A stretch of 53,653 nt of DNA, taken from assembly GCF_016595245.1 (NCBI RefSeq), contig NZ_JAENHM010000046.1, positions 1 through 53,653 on the forward strand. Direction: 5' to 3'. The notes below the pieces were generated by a model. It did not search any database and was not told where the DNA came from. It was given only the letters and a program-made list of their open reading frames with translations. The first letter of the stretch is position 1. Each line of letters opens with the position of its first letter. Source of the stretch: Azospirillum endophyticum. Its GTDB lineage: Bacteria > Pseudomonadota > Alphaproteobacteria > Azospirillales > Azospirillaceae. This document shows, piece after piece, positions 24,247 through 33,241 of the stretch. Both the position numbers and the translations under genes were made by a program.

Positions 24247-25017
24247 TCAGTGTGCCGCCAGCAGGAACAGCCCTTGGCCCAGATAGACGCTGGCGGTTCC
24301 CATCACCAGATAGCGGCTCCACAGGCGGAACTGGGCGTCACTCATGCGGTCGAGAACCCGGCGGGAGAGATTCGTACCCAGCAGGGCCATGGCGATCGAC
24401 ATCAGGATCACCGTCGATTCCACCGTCTCGTCGGCACTGCCGGCCACCAGCGGGGCGAAGTAAGCGATCTTCACCAGATGGCCGACCGACTGGATGGCCG
24501 CCTTGGTGGCGACCACGCTCTGCCGGGTCATGGCGCTGCGGATGAAGAAGGTATCGAGCAAAGGGCCGGAGATGCCGGCGACCAGCTGGACGCCCATGCA
24601 CAGGAAGCCGCCCAGCACGCCGTGGAGCGGCTTCTGCGCGTTCAGCGCCCAGCGGGCGGGGATGGCCAGGGCAAGGAAAGGGGTCAGTCCCAGAATCAGC
24701 AGCGACACCGCCCGGTCCGGTACGGCGCCGACCAGGGCGAACAGCAGGCCGGCCGCCGATCCGCCCAGCGCGAATCGCAGGATGATCGGCCAGACGACAT
24801 GGCGCCGCCACAGCCATGCCCGCCAGCCGTTGGACGCGAACTGCGTCACGCCATGCAGCAGCATGGCCGACGGCACCGGCAGCAGGATCAGCAGCAGGCC
24901 CATCAGCACCATGCCGCCGGCCATGCCGAACAGGCCCGAGAGAAACGAGGTCACCAGCACGGTGAGGCCAAGCCCCACCATCAGCGGAAGCGTCAGCATG
25001 AACGAGCCCGGAATCAT
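24247..25017 (-). CDS. TauE/SafE (TSUP) family membrane transporter
   Basis: Protein of 256 aa with about eight membrane segments. The N-terminal LTVLVTSFLSGLFGMAGGMVLMG and the C-terminal half repeat (HGVLGGFLCMGVQLVAGISGPLLDTFF) give the two-fold pattern of the TSUP family, which exports sulfite, sulfoacetate or other anions. Cargo unknown. The stop lies in the AT-rich tract next to the iterons. Divergent from a LysR gene that may control it. A start at 24999 is an alternative. Confidence 0.85.
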   Translation of the reverse strand: MIPGSFMLTLPLMVGLGLTVLVTSFLSGLFGMAGGMVLMGLLLILLPVPSAMLLHGVTQFASNGWRAWLWRRHVVWPIILRFALGGSAAGLLFALVGAVPDRAVSLLILGLTPFLALAIPARWALNAQKPLHGVLGGFLCMGVQLVAGISGPLLDTFFIRSAMTRQSVVATKAAIQSVGHLVKIAYFAPLVAGSADETVESTVILMSIAMALLGTNLSRRVLDRMSDAQFRLWSRYLVMGTASVYLGQGLFLLAAH

Positions 25018-25110
25018 GGAAATCAGGCCGAAGAAGTCTCATGCCGACGGTTGCGCCGCAAACGGCATTGTTCGATGCTCAGCCCCAGGAAAACTTGGGG
25101 TCACGTAAGG

Positions 25111-25995
25111 ATGAGCACGCGCCGCCTGCCCTCCCTGAACGGTCTGCGCGCCTTCGAGGCGGCGGCCCGCCATGGCAGCTTCACCGCGGCGGCAGCGGAG
25201 CTGCACGTTTCCCAGGCCGCCGTCAGCCGGATGGTCAAGCTGCTGGAGGAGCGGCTGGGCTTCGCCCTGTTCGACCGCCGGGCCAACGCGCTGACGCTGA
25301 CCGACCGCGGCCGGGCGCTCCGGCCGGCGCTGACCGAGGCGTTCGACAGCATCGCCCGCCGGGTGGAGCAGGTGTCGGCGATGCGGGCCGGGCCGGTGCT
25401 GACGGTGGGGATGGGGGCGACGGTGGCGGTGCGCTGGCTGATCCCGCGCCTGTCCAGCTTCCATCTTGCCCATCCGGAGATCGAGGTCCGGATCGCCACC
25501 GGCGGGGCGGGGGCGCCGATGAACGACGACTGGACCTGCGCCGTCCTGCTCGGCGACGGCCAATGGCCGGGCTATGAGGCGGAACGGCTGTTCTCCTCCA
25601 GCCTGCAGCCGGTCTGCGCGCCGAGGCTGGCGGCGGAACTGCACCGGCCGGCGGATCTGGCCGGCGCCACCCTGCTGCACGTCTCCCACTGGGGGGAGGA
25701 CTGGCCGCGCTGGCTGGCCGCCGCCGGATCGGCGGATCTGGCGGCGAAGGGAGGACTGTCCTTCGGCAGCTACGCCATGGCGCTGCAGGCCGCCATCGAC
25801 GGCGTCGGGGTGGCGCTGGCGCCGCGGTTCTACAGTCTGGACGACCTCGCCGCCGGGCGTCTCGCCACGCCGTTCCGACTGGCGGTGCCGATGGCCCATT
25901 CCTGGTATCTGGTCTCCCGCGCCTCCCGCCGGGAGGATGCCGGGCTGACTCCCTTCCGCGACTGGCTCCACGCGCTGTCCGCTGCGTTGGAGTGA
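25111..25995 (+). CDS. LysR-family regulator (GcvA-like)
   Basis: Protein of 294 aa. LPSLNGLRAFEAAARHGSFTAAAAELHVSQAAVSRMVKLLEERLGFALFDRR is the DNA-binding helix-turn-helix; the effector domain starts VLTVGMGATVAVRWLIPRLSSFHLAHPEIEVRIAT. The frame is open far upstream through the origin, but the ATG at 25111 directly follows GTAAGGA, a good ribosome site, and gives the family length. Divergent from tauE (93 nt between starts). Confidence 0.87.
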   Translation: MSTRRLPSLNGLRAFEAAARHGSFTAAAAELHVSQAAVSRMVKLLEERLGFALFDRRANALTLTDRGRALRPALTEAFDSIARRVEQVSAMRAGPVLTVGMGATVAVRWLIPRLSSFHLAHPEIEVRIATGGAGAPMNDDWTCAVLLGDGQWPGYEAERLFSSSLQPVCAPRLAAELHRPADLAGATLLHVSHWGEDWPRWLAAAGSADLAAKGGLSFGSYAMALQAAIDGVGVALAPRFYSLDDLAAGRLATPFRLAVPMAHSWYLVSRASRREDAGLTPFRDWLHALSAALE

Positions 25996-26100
25996 TCGTC
26001 CCGTCTCGTTCCTGCATGGCCGGGCGGCGCAATTGACCGATGCGGGCGTGGCGGGTGCCGACATAGGCTGCGCGCTGTTCTGTCCCCGTTTCAAATCGTC

Positions 26101-27345
26101 ATGACTTCACAGGACCGCGCGATGCCGCCCACCGCTGCTCCCCATCCTGCTCCCCTGCCGGCCGAGGACGCCGCCCACCCGGCCCTCTCCCGCTCGCTCA
26201 TCCTGCTGATGGCGCTGGCCTGCGGCGTGGTGGTCGCCAACATCTATTATGCCCAGCCGCTGGTCGGGCTGATCGGTCCGGCGGTCGGGCTGTCGCCGGA
26301 AACCGCCAGCCTCGTCGTCACCCTGACCCAGATCGGCTATGGCGCCGGGCTGATCCTGCTGGTGCCGCTGGGCGACCTGCTGGAGAACCGGCGGCTGGTG
26401 GTGGTGACCCTGTCCAGCACGGTGGCGGCCCTGCTGGTGGCGGCCGTCGCCCCGACCGCCTCGCTGTTCCTGATGGCATCCTTCCTGATCGGCGTCACCT
26501 CGGTCGCCGTGCAGATGCTGGTGCCGCTGGCCGCCCACATGGCGCCGGAGGCCTCGCGCGGGCAGGTGGTGGGCACTGTGATGAGCGGCCTGCTGCTCGG
26601 CATCCTGCTGGCCCGCCCGGTGTCGAGCCTGATCGCCGACAGCCTGGGCTGGCGGGCGGTGTTCGGCCTGTCGGCAGTGGTGATGGTCGGCTTCGCCGTC
26701 CTGCTGTGGCGGGTGCTGCCGCAGCGGCGGCCGACGGGGCAATCCAGCTATGGCGCCCTGCTCGGCTCGCTCGGACGGCTGCTGGTGCGGACTCCGGTTC
26801 TGCAGCGGCGGACCGTCTACCAGACCATGATGTTCGCCGCCTTCAGCCTCTATTGGACCTCCGTCCCGCTGCTGCTGGCGGGGGCGCCCTTCCATCTCAG
26901 CCAGCGCGGCATCGCGCTGTTCGCCCTGTCCGGTGCGGCGGGCGCGCTGGTGGCGCCGATCGCCGGGCAGATCGCCGATCGCGGCTGGACCCGGCCGGCC
27001 ACCGGCTTCGCGCTGGCGATGGCGGCCTTGTCCTTCTTCGTGGCGCGGGCAGGCGAGGGATCGATCGCGCTGCTGGTGCTGGCCGGGCTGCTGCTCGACA
27101 TGGGCGTGCAGATGAACATGGTGCTGGGGCAGCGCGCCATCTACTCGCTGGGGGCGGAGACTCGCAGCCGGATGAACGCCATCTATATGGCGATCTTCTT
27201 CCTGGGCGGAGCCGCCGGCTCGGCGCTGGCCGGCTATGCCTTCGCCGTCGGCGGCTGGGCGCCGGTGACCTGGATCGGCTTCGCCTTCCCGGCCATCGGC
27301 CTGCTGTTCTACCTGACCGAATTCCGCGGGCGGCCCGCCGCCTGA
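26101..27345 (+). CDS. MFS transporter (drug or sugar efflux type)
   Basis: Protein of 414 aa with 12 membrane segments after a 30-residue polar, Pro/Ala-rich N-terminus. ANIYYAQPLVGLIGPAVGLSP, GYGAGLILLVPLGDLLENRRLVV and the motif GRIADRGW-like GQIADRGWTRPATG are typical of the YnfM/AraJ-like efflux branch. Cargo unknown. The aldo/keto reductase follows after 27 nt and is probably co-transcribed. The ATG at 26122 is an alternative start. Confidence 0.85.
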   Translation: MTSQDRAMPPTAAPHPAPLPAEDAAHPALSRSLILLMALACGVVVANIYYAQPLVGLIGPAVGLSPETASLVVTLTQIGYGAGLILLVPLGDLLENRRLVVVTLSSTVAALLVAAVAPTASLFLMASFLIGVTSVAVQMLVPLAAHMAPEASRGQVVGTVMSGLLLGILLARPVSSLIADSLGWRAVFGLSAVVMVGFAVLLWRVLPQRRPTGQSSYGALLGSLGRLLVRTPVLQRRTVYQTMMFAAFSLYWTSVPLLLAGAPFHLSQRGIALFALSGAAGALVAPIAGQIADRGWTRPATGFALAMAALSFFVARAGEGSIALLVLAGLLLDMGVQMNMVLGQRAIYSLGAETRSRMNAIYMAIFFLGGAAGSALAGYAFAVGGWAPVTWIGFAFPAIGLLFYLTEFRGRPAA

Positions 27346-27372
27346 GCAGTGACCTTCAAAGGAGACGATGCA

Positions 27373-28341
27373 ATGGATCAACGCCCGCCCAACCAACGCC
27401 CATTGGGTCGTAGTGGCCTGACGGTGTCCCCGCTCTGCTTCGGCGGCAACGTGTTCGGCTGGACCGCCGACGAGGCCACTTCCTTCCGGCTGCTCGACGC
27501 CTTCGTCGATGCCGGCTTCAACTTCGTCGACACCGCCGACGTCTATTCGGCCTGGGCGCCCGGCAACAAGGGCGGTGAGTCCGAGACCGTCCTCGGCAAC
27601 TGGATGAAGAGCCGCGGCAACCGCGACCGCATCGTGCTCGCGACCAAGGTCGGGTCGGAGATGGGGCCGGGGAAGAAGGGGCTGTCGCCGGCCTGGATCC
27701 GCAGCGCGGTGGAGGAGTCGCTCAAGCGTCTCCAGACCGACCGCATCGACCTCTACCAGTCGCATTGGGACGATCCGGCGACGCCGTTCGAGGACACGCT
27801 GGGCGCCTACAAGGACCTGATCGACCAGGGCAAGGTCCGGGCGATCGGCGCCTCCAACCTGACGGCACCCCGCCTGCGCGAGGCGCTGGAGGTCAGCGCC
27901 CGCACCGGCCTGCCCCGCTACGAGACGCTGCAGCCGGAATACAACCTCTACAGCCGCGAGGGCTACGAGGCGGAGCTGGAGGGGCTGTGCCGGGAGAACG
28001 GGCTGGGCGTCATCAGCTATTACTCGCTGGCCGCCGGTTTCCTGACCGGCAAATACCGCTCGGCCGAGGATGCCGACAAGAGCGCGCGCGGCGGCGGGGC
28101 GGTGTCGAAATACCTGAACGAGCGCGGCCGGGCGATCCTGGCGGCGCTCGACGAGGTCGCCGGCCGGCATGGCGCGACCCCGGCGCAGGTGGCGCTCGCC
28201 TGGCTGATCGCGCGGCCGGGCCTGACGGCGCCGATCGTCAGCGCGTCGAAGCCGGAGCAGATGGGTGACCTGATCGCGGCGGCCCGGCTGCGGCTCGATG
28301 CCGACGACATCGGGCGGCTGGATGGGGCCAGCGCCTACTGA
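27373..28341 (+). CDS. Aldo/keto reductase
   Basis: Protein of 322 aa. The TIM-barrel catalytic set is present: Asp and Tyr in NFVDTADVYSAW, Lys in VLATKVGSEMG, and His in DLYQSHWDDP. GASNLTAPRLREALE and YSLAAGFLTGKYR match the YajO/Tas-like NADPH-dependent group. The start at 27373 follows AAGGAGACG; the upstream ATG-less extension is dropped. Downstream of, and probably co-transcribed with, the MFS efflux gene, so it may detoxify an aldehyde or ketone. Confidence 0.9.
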   Translation: MDQRPPNQRPLGRSGLTVSPLCFGGNVFGWTADEATSFRLLDAFVDAGFNFVDTADVYSAWAPGNKGGESETVLGNWMKSRGNRDRIVLATKVGSEMGPGKKGLSPAWIRSAVEESLKRLQTDRIDLYQSHWDDPATPFEDTLGAYKDLIDQGKVRAIGASNLTAPRLREALEVSARTGLPRYETLQPEYNLYSREGYEAELEGLCRENGLGVISYYSLAAGFLTGKYRSAEDADKSARGGGAVSKYLNERGRAILAALDEVAGRHGATPAQVALAWLIARPGLTAPIVSASKPEQMGDLIAAARLRLDADDIGRLDGASAY

Positions 28342-28364
28342 GGCGCAGAGCCGTCGCAATGTGG

Positions 28365-28522
28365 CTCCCTCTCCCGCCCCGGGAGAGGGAAGGGGCCCGC
28401 CGCGGAGCGGTGGGAAGGGTGAGGGGTTGGGCACGAAGCCATGCGGTTCGGAATGCTTGGATCACCCCTCACCCTCCCCGCCTTTGGCGGGTCCCCTCCC
28501 TCTCCCGGGGCGGGAGAGGGCG
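28365..28522. repeat. Long palindromic intergenic repeat, copy 1
   Basis: CCCTCTCCCGCCCCGGGAG (from 28367) and its mirror ending at 28520 frame a long imperfect hairpin of about 60-nt arms around a loop near 28428-28463. Same family as the elements at 33746 and 53545. It lies between the convergent aldo/keto reductase and ClC genes and could also end transcription. Confidence 0.7.
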
Positions 28523-28551
28523 ATTGTCGCCTTATCCGACAGCCCCTGCGC

Positions 28552-29922
28552 TCAGGGCGAGGGGATCGCCGCTGCCTTGGACGAGGCCGGCTTGCCGGCC
28601 TCGTCGGCCCTCAGCACCGCCAGGAAGGCGTCGGCCATGGCGTGGTAGACCGAGTGCGGGCAGACCAGCCGGGACAGGGTGGTGGCGAGCGCGGCGCTCA
28701 GCATCAGCGGCAGCAGCATCTCGGGAGATGCGCTCATCTCCGTGACGATGACGACGGCGGTCAGCGGCGCCTGCACCACCCCGGCGAAATAGGCGACCAT
28801 CGACAGCAGCACCACCGCTTCCAGCGAGGTATCCGGCAACAGCCCGCCGATGATGGAGCCGATGCCCGCCCCCACCGACAGCGAGGGCGAGAAGATGCCG
28901 CCGGGAATGCCGCAGATGCCCGATAGAGCGGTCGCCAGCAGCTTCGCCGGGGCGTAGTACCAGGGTAGCGTCTCCACCCCGTCCAGCACGGCGCGGGCCT
29001 GCTCGTAGCCGGTGCCGAAGGTCAGGCCGCCGGTGGCCGTGCCGATCACCGCCAGGGCGAGGCCGCAGCCCAGCGCGACGAGAACCGGATGGCGGGCCAG
29101 CCGCCCGTCCAAGCCGCGGCGGATCCAGCGCGACAGCCACAGCAGCAGGCTGCTGAACCCACCGCCGGCCAGCCCGCCGACGATGCCGGTCGCCACCACC
29201 GCCTTCCAGTCGTGCCAGCTGGCCGAGGCGGCGGTATGGCCGAAATAGGCGTAGTTGCCGAGCAATGCCACGGCGACCAGACCGGCCGCCACCACGGCGA
29301 CCAGCACGAGGCCGCTGGTTCGCCGCTCGAAGCTGCGGGCCATCTCCTCGATGGCGAAGACGATGCCGGCCAACGGCGTGTTGAAGGCCGCGGCGACGCC
29401 GGCCGCCCCGCCGGCCAGGATCAGCCCCGGCTCGCGCCCCAGCCCGGCGATGGAGCCGGCCATCAGCATGATCGAGGCGCCGACCTGCACCGTCGGCCCT
29501 TCGCGCCCGATGGAGGCGCCGCAGGCAAGCCCGACCAGGGTCAGCAGGATCTTGCCGACGGCGATGCGCGGCGACAACAGCCGGCGTTTGGCCGCCGGGT
29601 CCTGGACGTGGCGGGCAGCGATGGCCTGGGGAATGCCGCTGCCCTGCGATCCCGGCACCACCCGCAGCGCCACCCAGGCCGAAAAGGCCAGTCCCAGCGG
29701 GGTCAGCAGGAAGGGCAGCCAGGGCGAGGCCGACTCCGCCAGCCGAAAGATCTGCTGGGCGTAATCCGCGGCGCGCGCGAACAGGACGGCGACCAGCCCG
29801 ACCACACCGGCACCGGACCAGAACAGCAGGCGCCGACGCCAGTTCCTGGGAGACATCCAGACATGGCGGGGGCGGCGCAGCCGGTGCGGCAGCGTTTGGG
29901 GCGGACGATTGGCAGAAGGCAT
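28552..29922 (-). CDS. ClC-family chloride/proton antiporter
   Basis: Protein of 456 aa with the three ClC selectivity signatures: GSGIPQ near residue 95, GREGP near 140 and GIFSPSL near 345. The gating glutamate is in GREGP, and the internal proton glutamate is kept in FAIEEM, which suggests an antiporter rather than a channel. About 18 helices. No CBS domains follow. It stands alone between a repeat element and a small hypothetical gene. Confidence 0.92.
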   Translation of the reverse strand: MPSANRPPQTLPHRLRRPRHVWMSPRNWRRRLLFWSGAGVVGLVAVLFARAADYAQQIFRLAESASPWLPFLLTPLGLAFSAWVALRVVPGSQGSGIPQAIAARHVQDPAAKRRLLSPRIAVGKILLTLVGLACGASIGREGPTVQVGASIMLMAGSIAGLGREPGLILAGGAAGVAAAFNTPLAGIVFAIEEMARSFERRTSGLVLVAVVAAGLVAVALLGNYAYFGHTAASASWHDWKAVVATGIVGGLAGGGFSSLLLWLSRWIRRGLDGRLARHPVLVALGCGLALAVIGTATGGLTFGTGYEQARAVLDGVETLPWYYAPAKLLATALSGICGIPGGIFSPSLSVGAGIGSIIGGLLPDTSLEAVVLLSMVAYFAGVVQAPLTAVVIVTEMSASPEMLLPLMLSAALATTLSRLVCPHSVYHAMADAFLAVLRADEAGKPASSKAAAIPSP

Positions 29923-30056
29923 CGGAGGGGCCGGAAGCGGGGGAAAAGACCGAATGAAACGGCGGGAGGCCGAGTTTAGGTCCGTTGTTCTCCTCGGATC
30001 CAGCCACGGTCACGCAGAGCAGGCCCAACGGGGCAGATCACGCGTGGAAAGTGGCG

Positions 30057-30251
30057 TCAGCGGCGGACGACGCTGACCGTCTGGGGCTTCGAGGCGGAGC
30101 GGTTGCCGCGCGAAGCGATGGCGGCGCCTTGCAGGGTCTGCTGGCTGCGGCGCTTCTGCGCCTGCTCGACCTCGCGGCGGAAATTGGGGCCGAGCGCCTC
30201 GTAGGCGGCCTTCAACTCCGGGTCCTTCATCCAGAATTCACGACGATCCAT
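30057..30251 (-). CDS. Small hypothetical protein
   Basis: Protein of 64 aa. The start MDRREFWMKDPELKAAYEALGPNFRREVEQAQKRR resembles the N-terminal lead of Xre-type antitoxins (MKDPE..AAYEAL..EF), but the helix-turn-helix that should follow is missing and the tail is basic and low in complexity. Either a short family of its own or a truncated antitoxin relic. No toxin gene is beside it. Confidence 0.5.
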   Translation of the reverse strand: MDRREFWMKDPELKAAYEALGPNFRREVEQAQKRRSQQTLQGAAIASRGNRSASKPQTVSVVRR

Positions 30252-30328
30252 GGCTTCCTCTTATAATGGCCGGCCGCCGGCCGAATGCCGGGCAGAGCTG
30301 AGGCATGCCGCCCTTGCAGAAGCTGCGT

Positions 30329-30371
30329 CGCGGGCGGGTCATCCGATGTGTTTCTCAGGATGACGCCCGCG
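30329..30371 (+). terminator. Hairpin with T-rich tail
   Basis: CGCGGGCGGGTCATCC (30329-30344) pairs with GGATGACGCCCGCG (30358-30371) with a 2-nt bulge, followed by TTCCTTTTC. No gene in the plus direction is seen before it, so its role is uncertain; it may be a repeat instead. Confidence 0.4.
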
Positions 30372-30513
30372 TTCCTTTTCTGAAGGCTGGGGCGGCATGA
30401 CGACTGACAGGTTGGGGTGGTTCGTCTTCACTTCAAGATACGCCCGGTGTCGGATCGGACGACTTTTCGAAAGCGATAACGTCCTGTTCACCCCAAGGTT
30501 CCAGCCGGACCAT

Positions 30514-30547
30514 CATCGGCCGCAGGTTCTAGAACCGGCAGCCGATG
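30514..30547 (-). terminator. Hairpin after the beta-helix gene
   Basis: CATCGGC and GCCGATG with near-complementary interiors (two mismatches) centred on TTCTAGAA form a 17-bp stem 13 nt after the stop at 30560. No T run, so a weak or factor-assisted terminator. Confidence 0.45.
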
Positions 30548-30559
30548 GGAGAGCGGGGA

Positions 30560-32824
30560 TCAGCCGTGCAGCAGGCCGATGTCGGTGTAGGCGATGTGGT
30601 CGAAGCCCATGCCATAGACCGGCGAGTTCGACGACAGGCTGAAGTCGTCCGCACCGGGATTGACGAAGCCGGGGTCCAGCATCACCGATCCCTTGTCGTA
30701 CCCGGCGGCCTGCCATTCGGCCAGATGGCCCTTGCCGCCGCCGGCCAGCACCTGCGGCCAGACGTCGAACATGTCCTGGGACGCGTTGAGCTTGCTGTAG
30801 AAGTTGTTGTGGAGGTTGCCGACATTGGCCGGGCCGTAGATGTGGACGGCGGTGCCCTCGCGCACGTCGATGACGTTGCCGGAAATGTCGTTGCCGTTCA
30901 TCAGATGGCCCTTCCAGCCGCTCCAGGCGACGTCCTGCTGGAGGCCGATCTGGGCGCCGCTGTTGCCGGCGATGACGTTCTCGGTGACCGTGTTGTTCCA
31001 GCCGCCATGCAGGAAGACGCCGCCGATGTTGTCGTGGACGACGTTGCCCTTCACCGTGGCGCCGCTGGTCCAGTCGTCGAGGTAGATGCCCCAGCTCGCC
31101 ACGCTGCTCGACGGGTTGGTCGCGGTGGTGCCGGACACGTCGTTGTTGACGACGACGTGGTCGGTCAGGGTCTGCTGGCGGTTGATCAGGTAGATGCCGC
31201 CGCCGTCGTTCGATTCGAGGTTGGCGTCGATCACCTTGTTGTTGGCGATGGTCACCCGGTAGGACGCGTCGCTGCCGTCGGTCTGGACCGAGCCGACGGC
31301 GATGGCCTTCTCCGGCGAGTTTTCGATCTGGTTGTGGGTGACCTTGACGTCGGAGCTGCCGTTGATCCAGATGCCGGCATCGCCGCGGTCGGCGGCGTTC
31401 GGGTGGCGGATCAGGTTGTCGGACACGATGGTGGCGTTGGAGCCGGCCTTGACGAAGATGGACTCGGCGCCGGTGTTGTCGAACTGGTTGCCGGTGACCT
31501 TGCTGTTGGCGCTGTTCTGCACCGTGATGCCGTAGCCGCCGCCCTTGACGACGTTGTTGGCGAAGGTCAGCCCGGCGGCGTTGTCGGCGTAGACATAGTG
31601 GCCGCCCACGACGCCGTCGGCGAAGGACAGGCCTTCGATGGTGACGTTCTTGGCGCCGCCGAGGCCGAAGGACACCGTGGCGTTGGAACCGCCGTGGATC
31701 ACCGCCTTCTCGCTGCCGTAGCCGACGAAGTGCACGCCTGAGTCCTGGCCGTCCAGCCACAGGCCGTTCTGGCGGTAGTCGCCGCCGCGGATATAGGTGG
31801 TGTCGATGTTGGGGTCGGCGCGCATCGCCTGTTGCGCCTTCTGCAGCGAGGCGAAGGGGCCGTCGGTGCCGTCGGCGTTGGGGGCGGCCAGCTTGCCCGA
31901 CCAGCTGTCCTTGCCGTTGGTGGCGACGTAGAAGGCCGGACCGGTCGGGGTGGGGTTGGTCGGGGTGGTGGGGGTGGTGGGGGTGGTCGGCGTCGTCGGC
32001 GTCGTGGGCGTGGTGGTGGTGCCGGCCGGGAAATCGGAGGCCGGGGCGTTCACCACCAGCGTGCCGTTCCACCACATGCCCTTCTGGCCGGCGATCACGT
32101 CCTTGCCGTCGAGCGCGCCCTTGTCATAGGTGACGGCGTTGTCGGTCGAGGCATATTTGTGGCCGTTGATCGAGATGCTGTTGACGGTCAGGCTGCGGTC
32201 CTGGCCGTTGATCATCGCGTCGTTGTCGTACTGGACCTGCACCTTGTGCGCCACGCGGTCGGCGGCGTCGGTGGTGAAGCTGAAATCCTTGGCGGCGGTG
32301 CCGGCGGTGCCCTCGCCGATCTGCTTGCCGTCGACCAGCACCTTGAAATGGGCGTTGACGCCGCCCGCCGGGGTGCCGGAGGCGTTCACGACGATGGTGT
32401 CCTTGGTCCCCGTGCTTGCCGCCGGCGTGGCGACGGGGAAATAGCTCTTGTCGGCATTGACGACCAGCGTGCCGTTCCACCACAGGTTCGACTGGCCGGC
32501 GGCGACGTCCTTGCCGTCGAGCGCGCCCTTGTCGTAGCTGACGATGCCGGCGGTCGGCGCGATCGTCTTGCCGCCGATGCTGATGCTGTTGACGGTCAGG
32601 CTGCGGTCCTGGCCGTTGATGACGGCGTCGTTGTCGTACTTGATCTGCACCTTGTGTGCGACGTCGCTGGTCAGCACGGGCGTGAAGACGAAATCCTTCG
32701 CCGTCGTGCCGGCGGTGCCCTCGCCCACCTTCTGGCCGTCGACCAGCAGGACGAAATGGGCGTTCACGCCGCCTGCGGCCTTGCCCAGGGCGTTCACGAC
32801 GATCTTGGTAGCGGAAGTGGCCAT
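30560..32824 (-). CDS. Extracellular-type beta-helix protein with two CBM-like modules
   Basis: Protein of 754 aa. Two tandem repeats of about 125 residues (8-128 and 143-262), each with VVNA..GGVNAHF..LVDG..GEGTAG and GQDRSLTVNSISI and ending LWWNGTLVVNA, resemble calcium-dependent xylan-binding modules (CBM60 type). A Thr/Pro linker (266-295) leads to a right-handed parallel beta-helix (about 297-754) with repeated N-N-x-I/V and G-G-x-Y rungs, as in pectate-lyase-like or NosD/carbohydrate-esterase folds. No signal peptide and no obvious RTX repeats, so the export route is unknown. Likely acts on a polysaccharide; the reaction cannot be named. Confidence 0.82.
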   Translation of the reverse strand: MATSATKIVVNALGKAAGGVNAHFVLLVDGQKVGEGTAGTTAKDFVFTPVLTSDVAHKVQIKYDNDAVINGQDRSLTVNSISIGGKTIAPTAGIVSYDKGALDGKDVAAGQSNLWWNGTLVVNADKSYFPVATPAASTGTKDTIVVNASGTPAGGVNAHFKVLVDGKQIGEGTAGTAAKDFSFTTDAADRVAHKVQVQYDNDAMINGQDRSLTVNSISINGHKYASTDNAVTYDKGALDGKDVIAGQKGMWWNGTLVVNAPASDFPAGTTTTPTTPTTPTTPTTPTTPTNPTPTGPAFYVATNGKDSWSGKLAAPNADGTDGPFASLQKAQQAMRADPNIDTTYIRGGDYRQNGLWLDGQDSGVHFVGYGSEKAVIHGGSNATVSFGLGGAKNVTIEGLSFADGVVGGHYVYADNAAGLTFANNVVKGGGYGITVQNSANSKVTGNQFDNTGAESIFVKAGSNATIVSDNLIRHPNAADRGDAGIWINGSSDVKVTHNQIENSPEKAIAVGSVQTDGSDASYRVTIANNKVIDANLESNDGGGIYLINRQQTLTDHVVVNNDVSGTTATNPSSSVASWGIYLDDWTSGATVKGNVVHDNIGGVFLHGGWNNTVTENVIAGNSGAQIGLQQDVAWSGWKGHLMNGNDISGNVIDVREGTAVHIYGPANVGNLHNNFYSKLNASQDMFDVWPQVLAGGGKGHLAEWQAAGYDKGSVMLDPGFVNPGADDFSLSSNSPVYGMGFDHIAYTDIGLLHG

Positions 32825-33241
32825 CGGTTCGGTGTCCTCGCCTGATGTGCCCGTCAGCCTTGGCCGGCTGTCGGGCCTGATGTCCGTTTTGGGCCTGAAC
32901 CCGGATGCCGGCGGAGGATGGCGGGGGACGGCGGGATCTTTGTGTGATGTTTTCCCTTAAAAGCGCCGAATCTGCGACAAATTGCGGGCAGTCGGGAGCG
33001 GCGGCGGTTTGCGTCGTTGTCTTGATTGCAGTGCAGCATTTCCGCAACAGCCACCGCTACGAAACTTGCGGATTTCCCCTATTGATGAAGGAAGCCGTTG
33101 AACGAAAGGTGCTTTTCCCGGATTGTTTGGAATAGCCACAACTGTTTGCCGCCGAAACGAGACGCGGCGACCGCAAGGTAGCGGAGACCCATATGGCCCC
33201 CATATGTCCGATGCCGAGGCGGAACAAGGATTGACCGAGAG
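32825..33241. promoter_or_regulatory. Divergent promoter region, beta-helix and thioesterase genes
   Basis: 417 nt without a credible gene. It must carry promoters for both neighbours. Two CATATG words spaced by four C/G bases (33191-33206) form a small palindrome 36 nt upstream of the thioesterase start. No recognised regulator box. Confidence 0.4.

Larger units (their letters stand above)
30252..30559. other. Gene-free stretch with two hairpins
   Basis: No coding frame was credited. It contains the promoter of the small gene (AT-rich CTTATAATGG near 30258-30267, wrong strand for a certain -10) and the two hairpins listed separately. Confidence 0.4.

Noticed and set aside
25098..25110. GTAAGGAT just before the LysR start, identical to an iteron half
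   Set aside because: The C-rich half is absent and GTAAGGA serves as the ribosome binding site there.
31955..32020. Tandem triplet-rich repeats, considered as a possible CRISPR or satellite
   Set aside because: They encode the Thr/Pro linker of the beta-helix protein and have no spacer structure.
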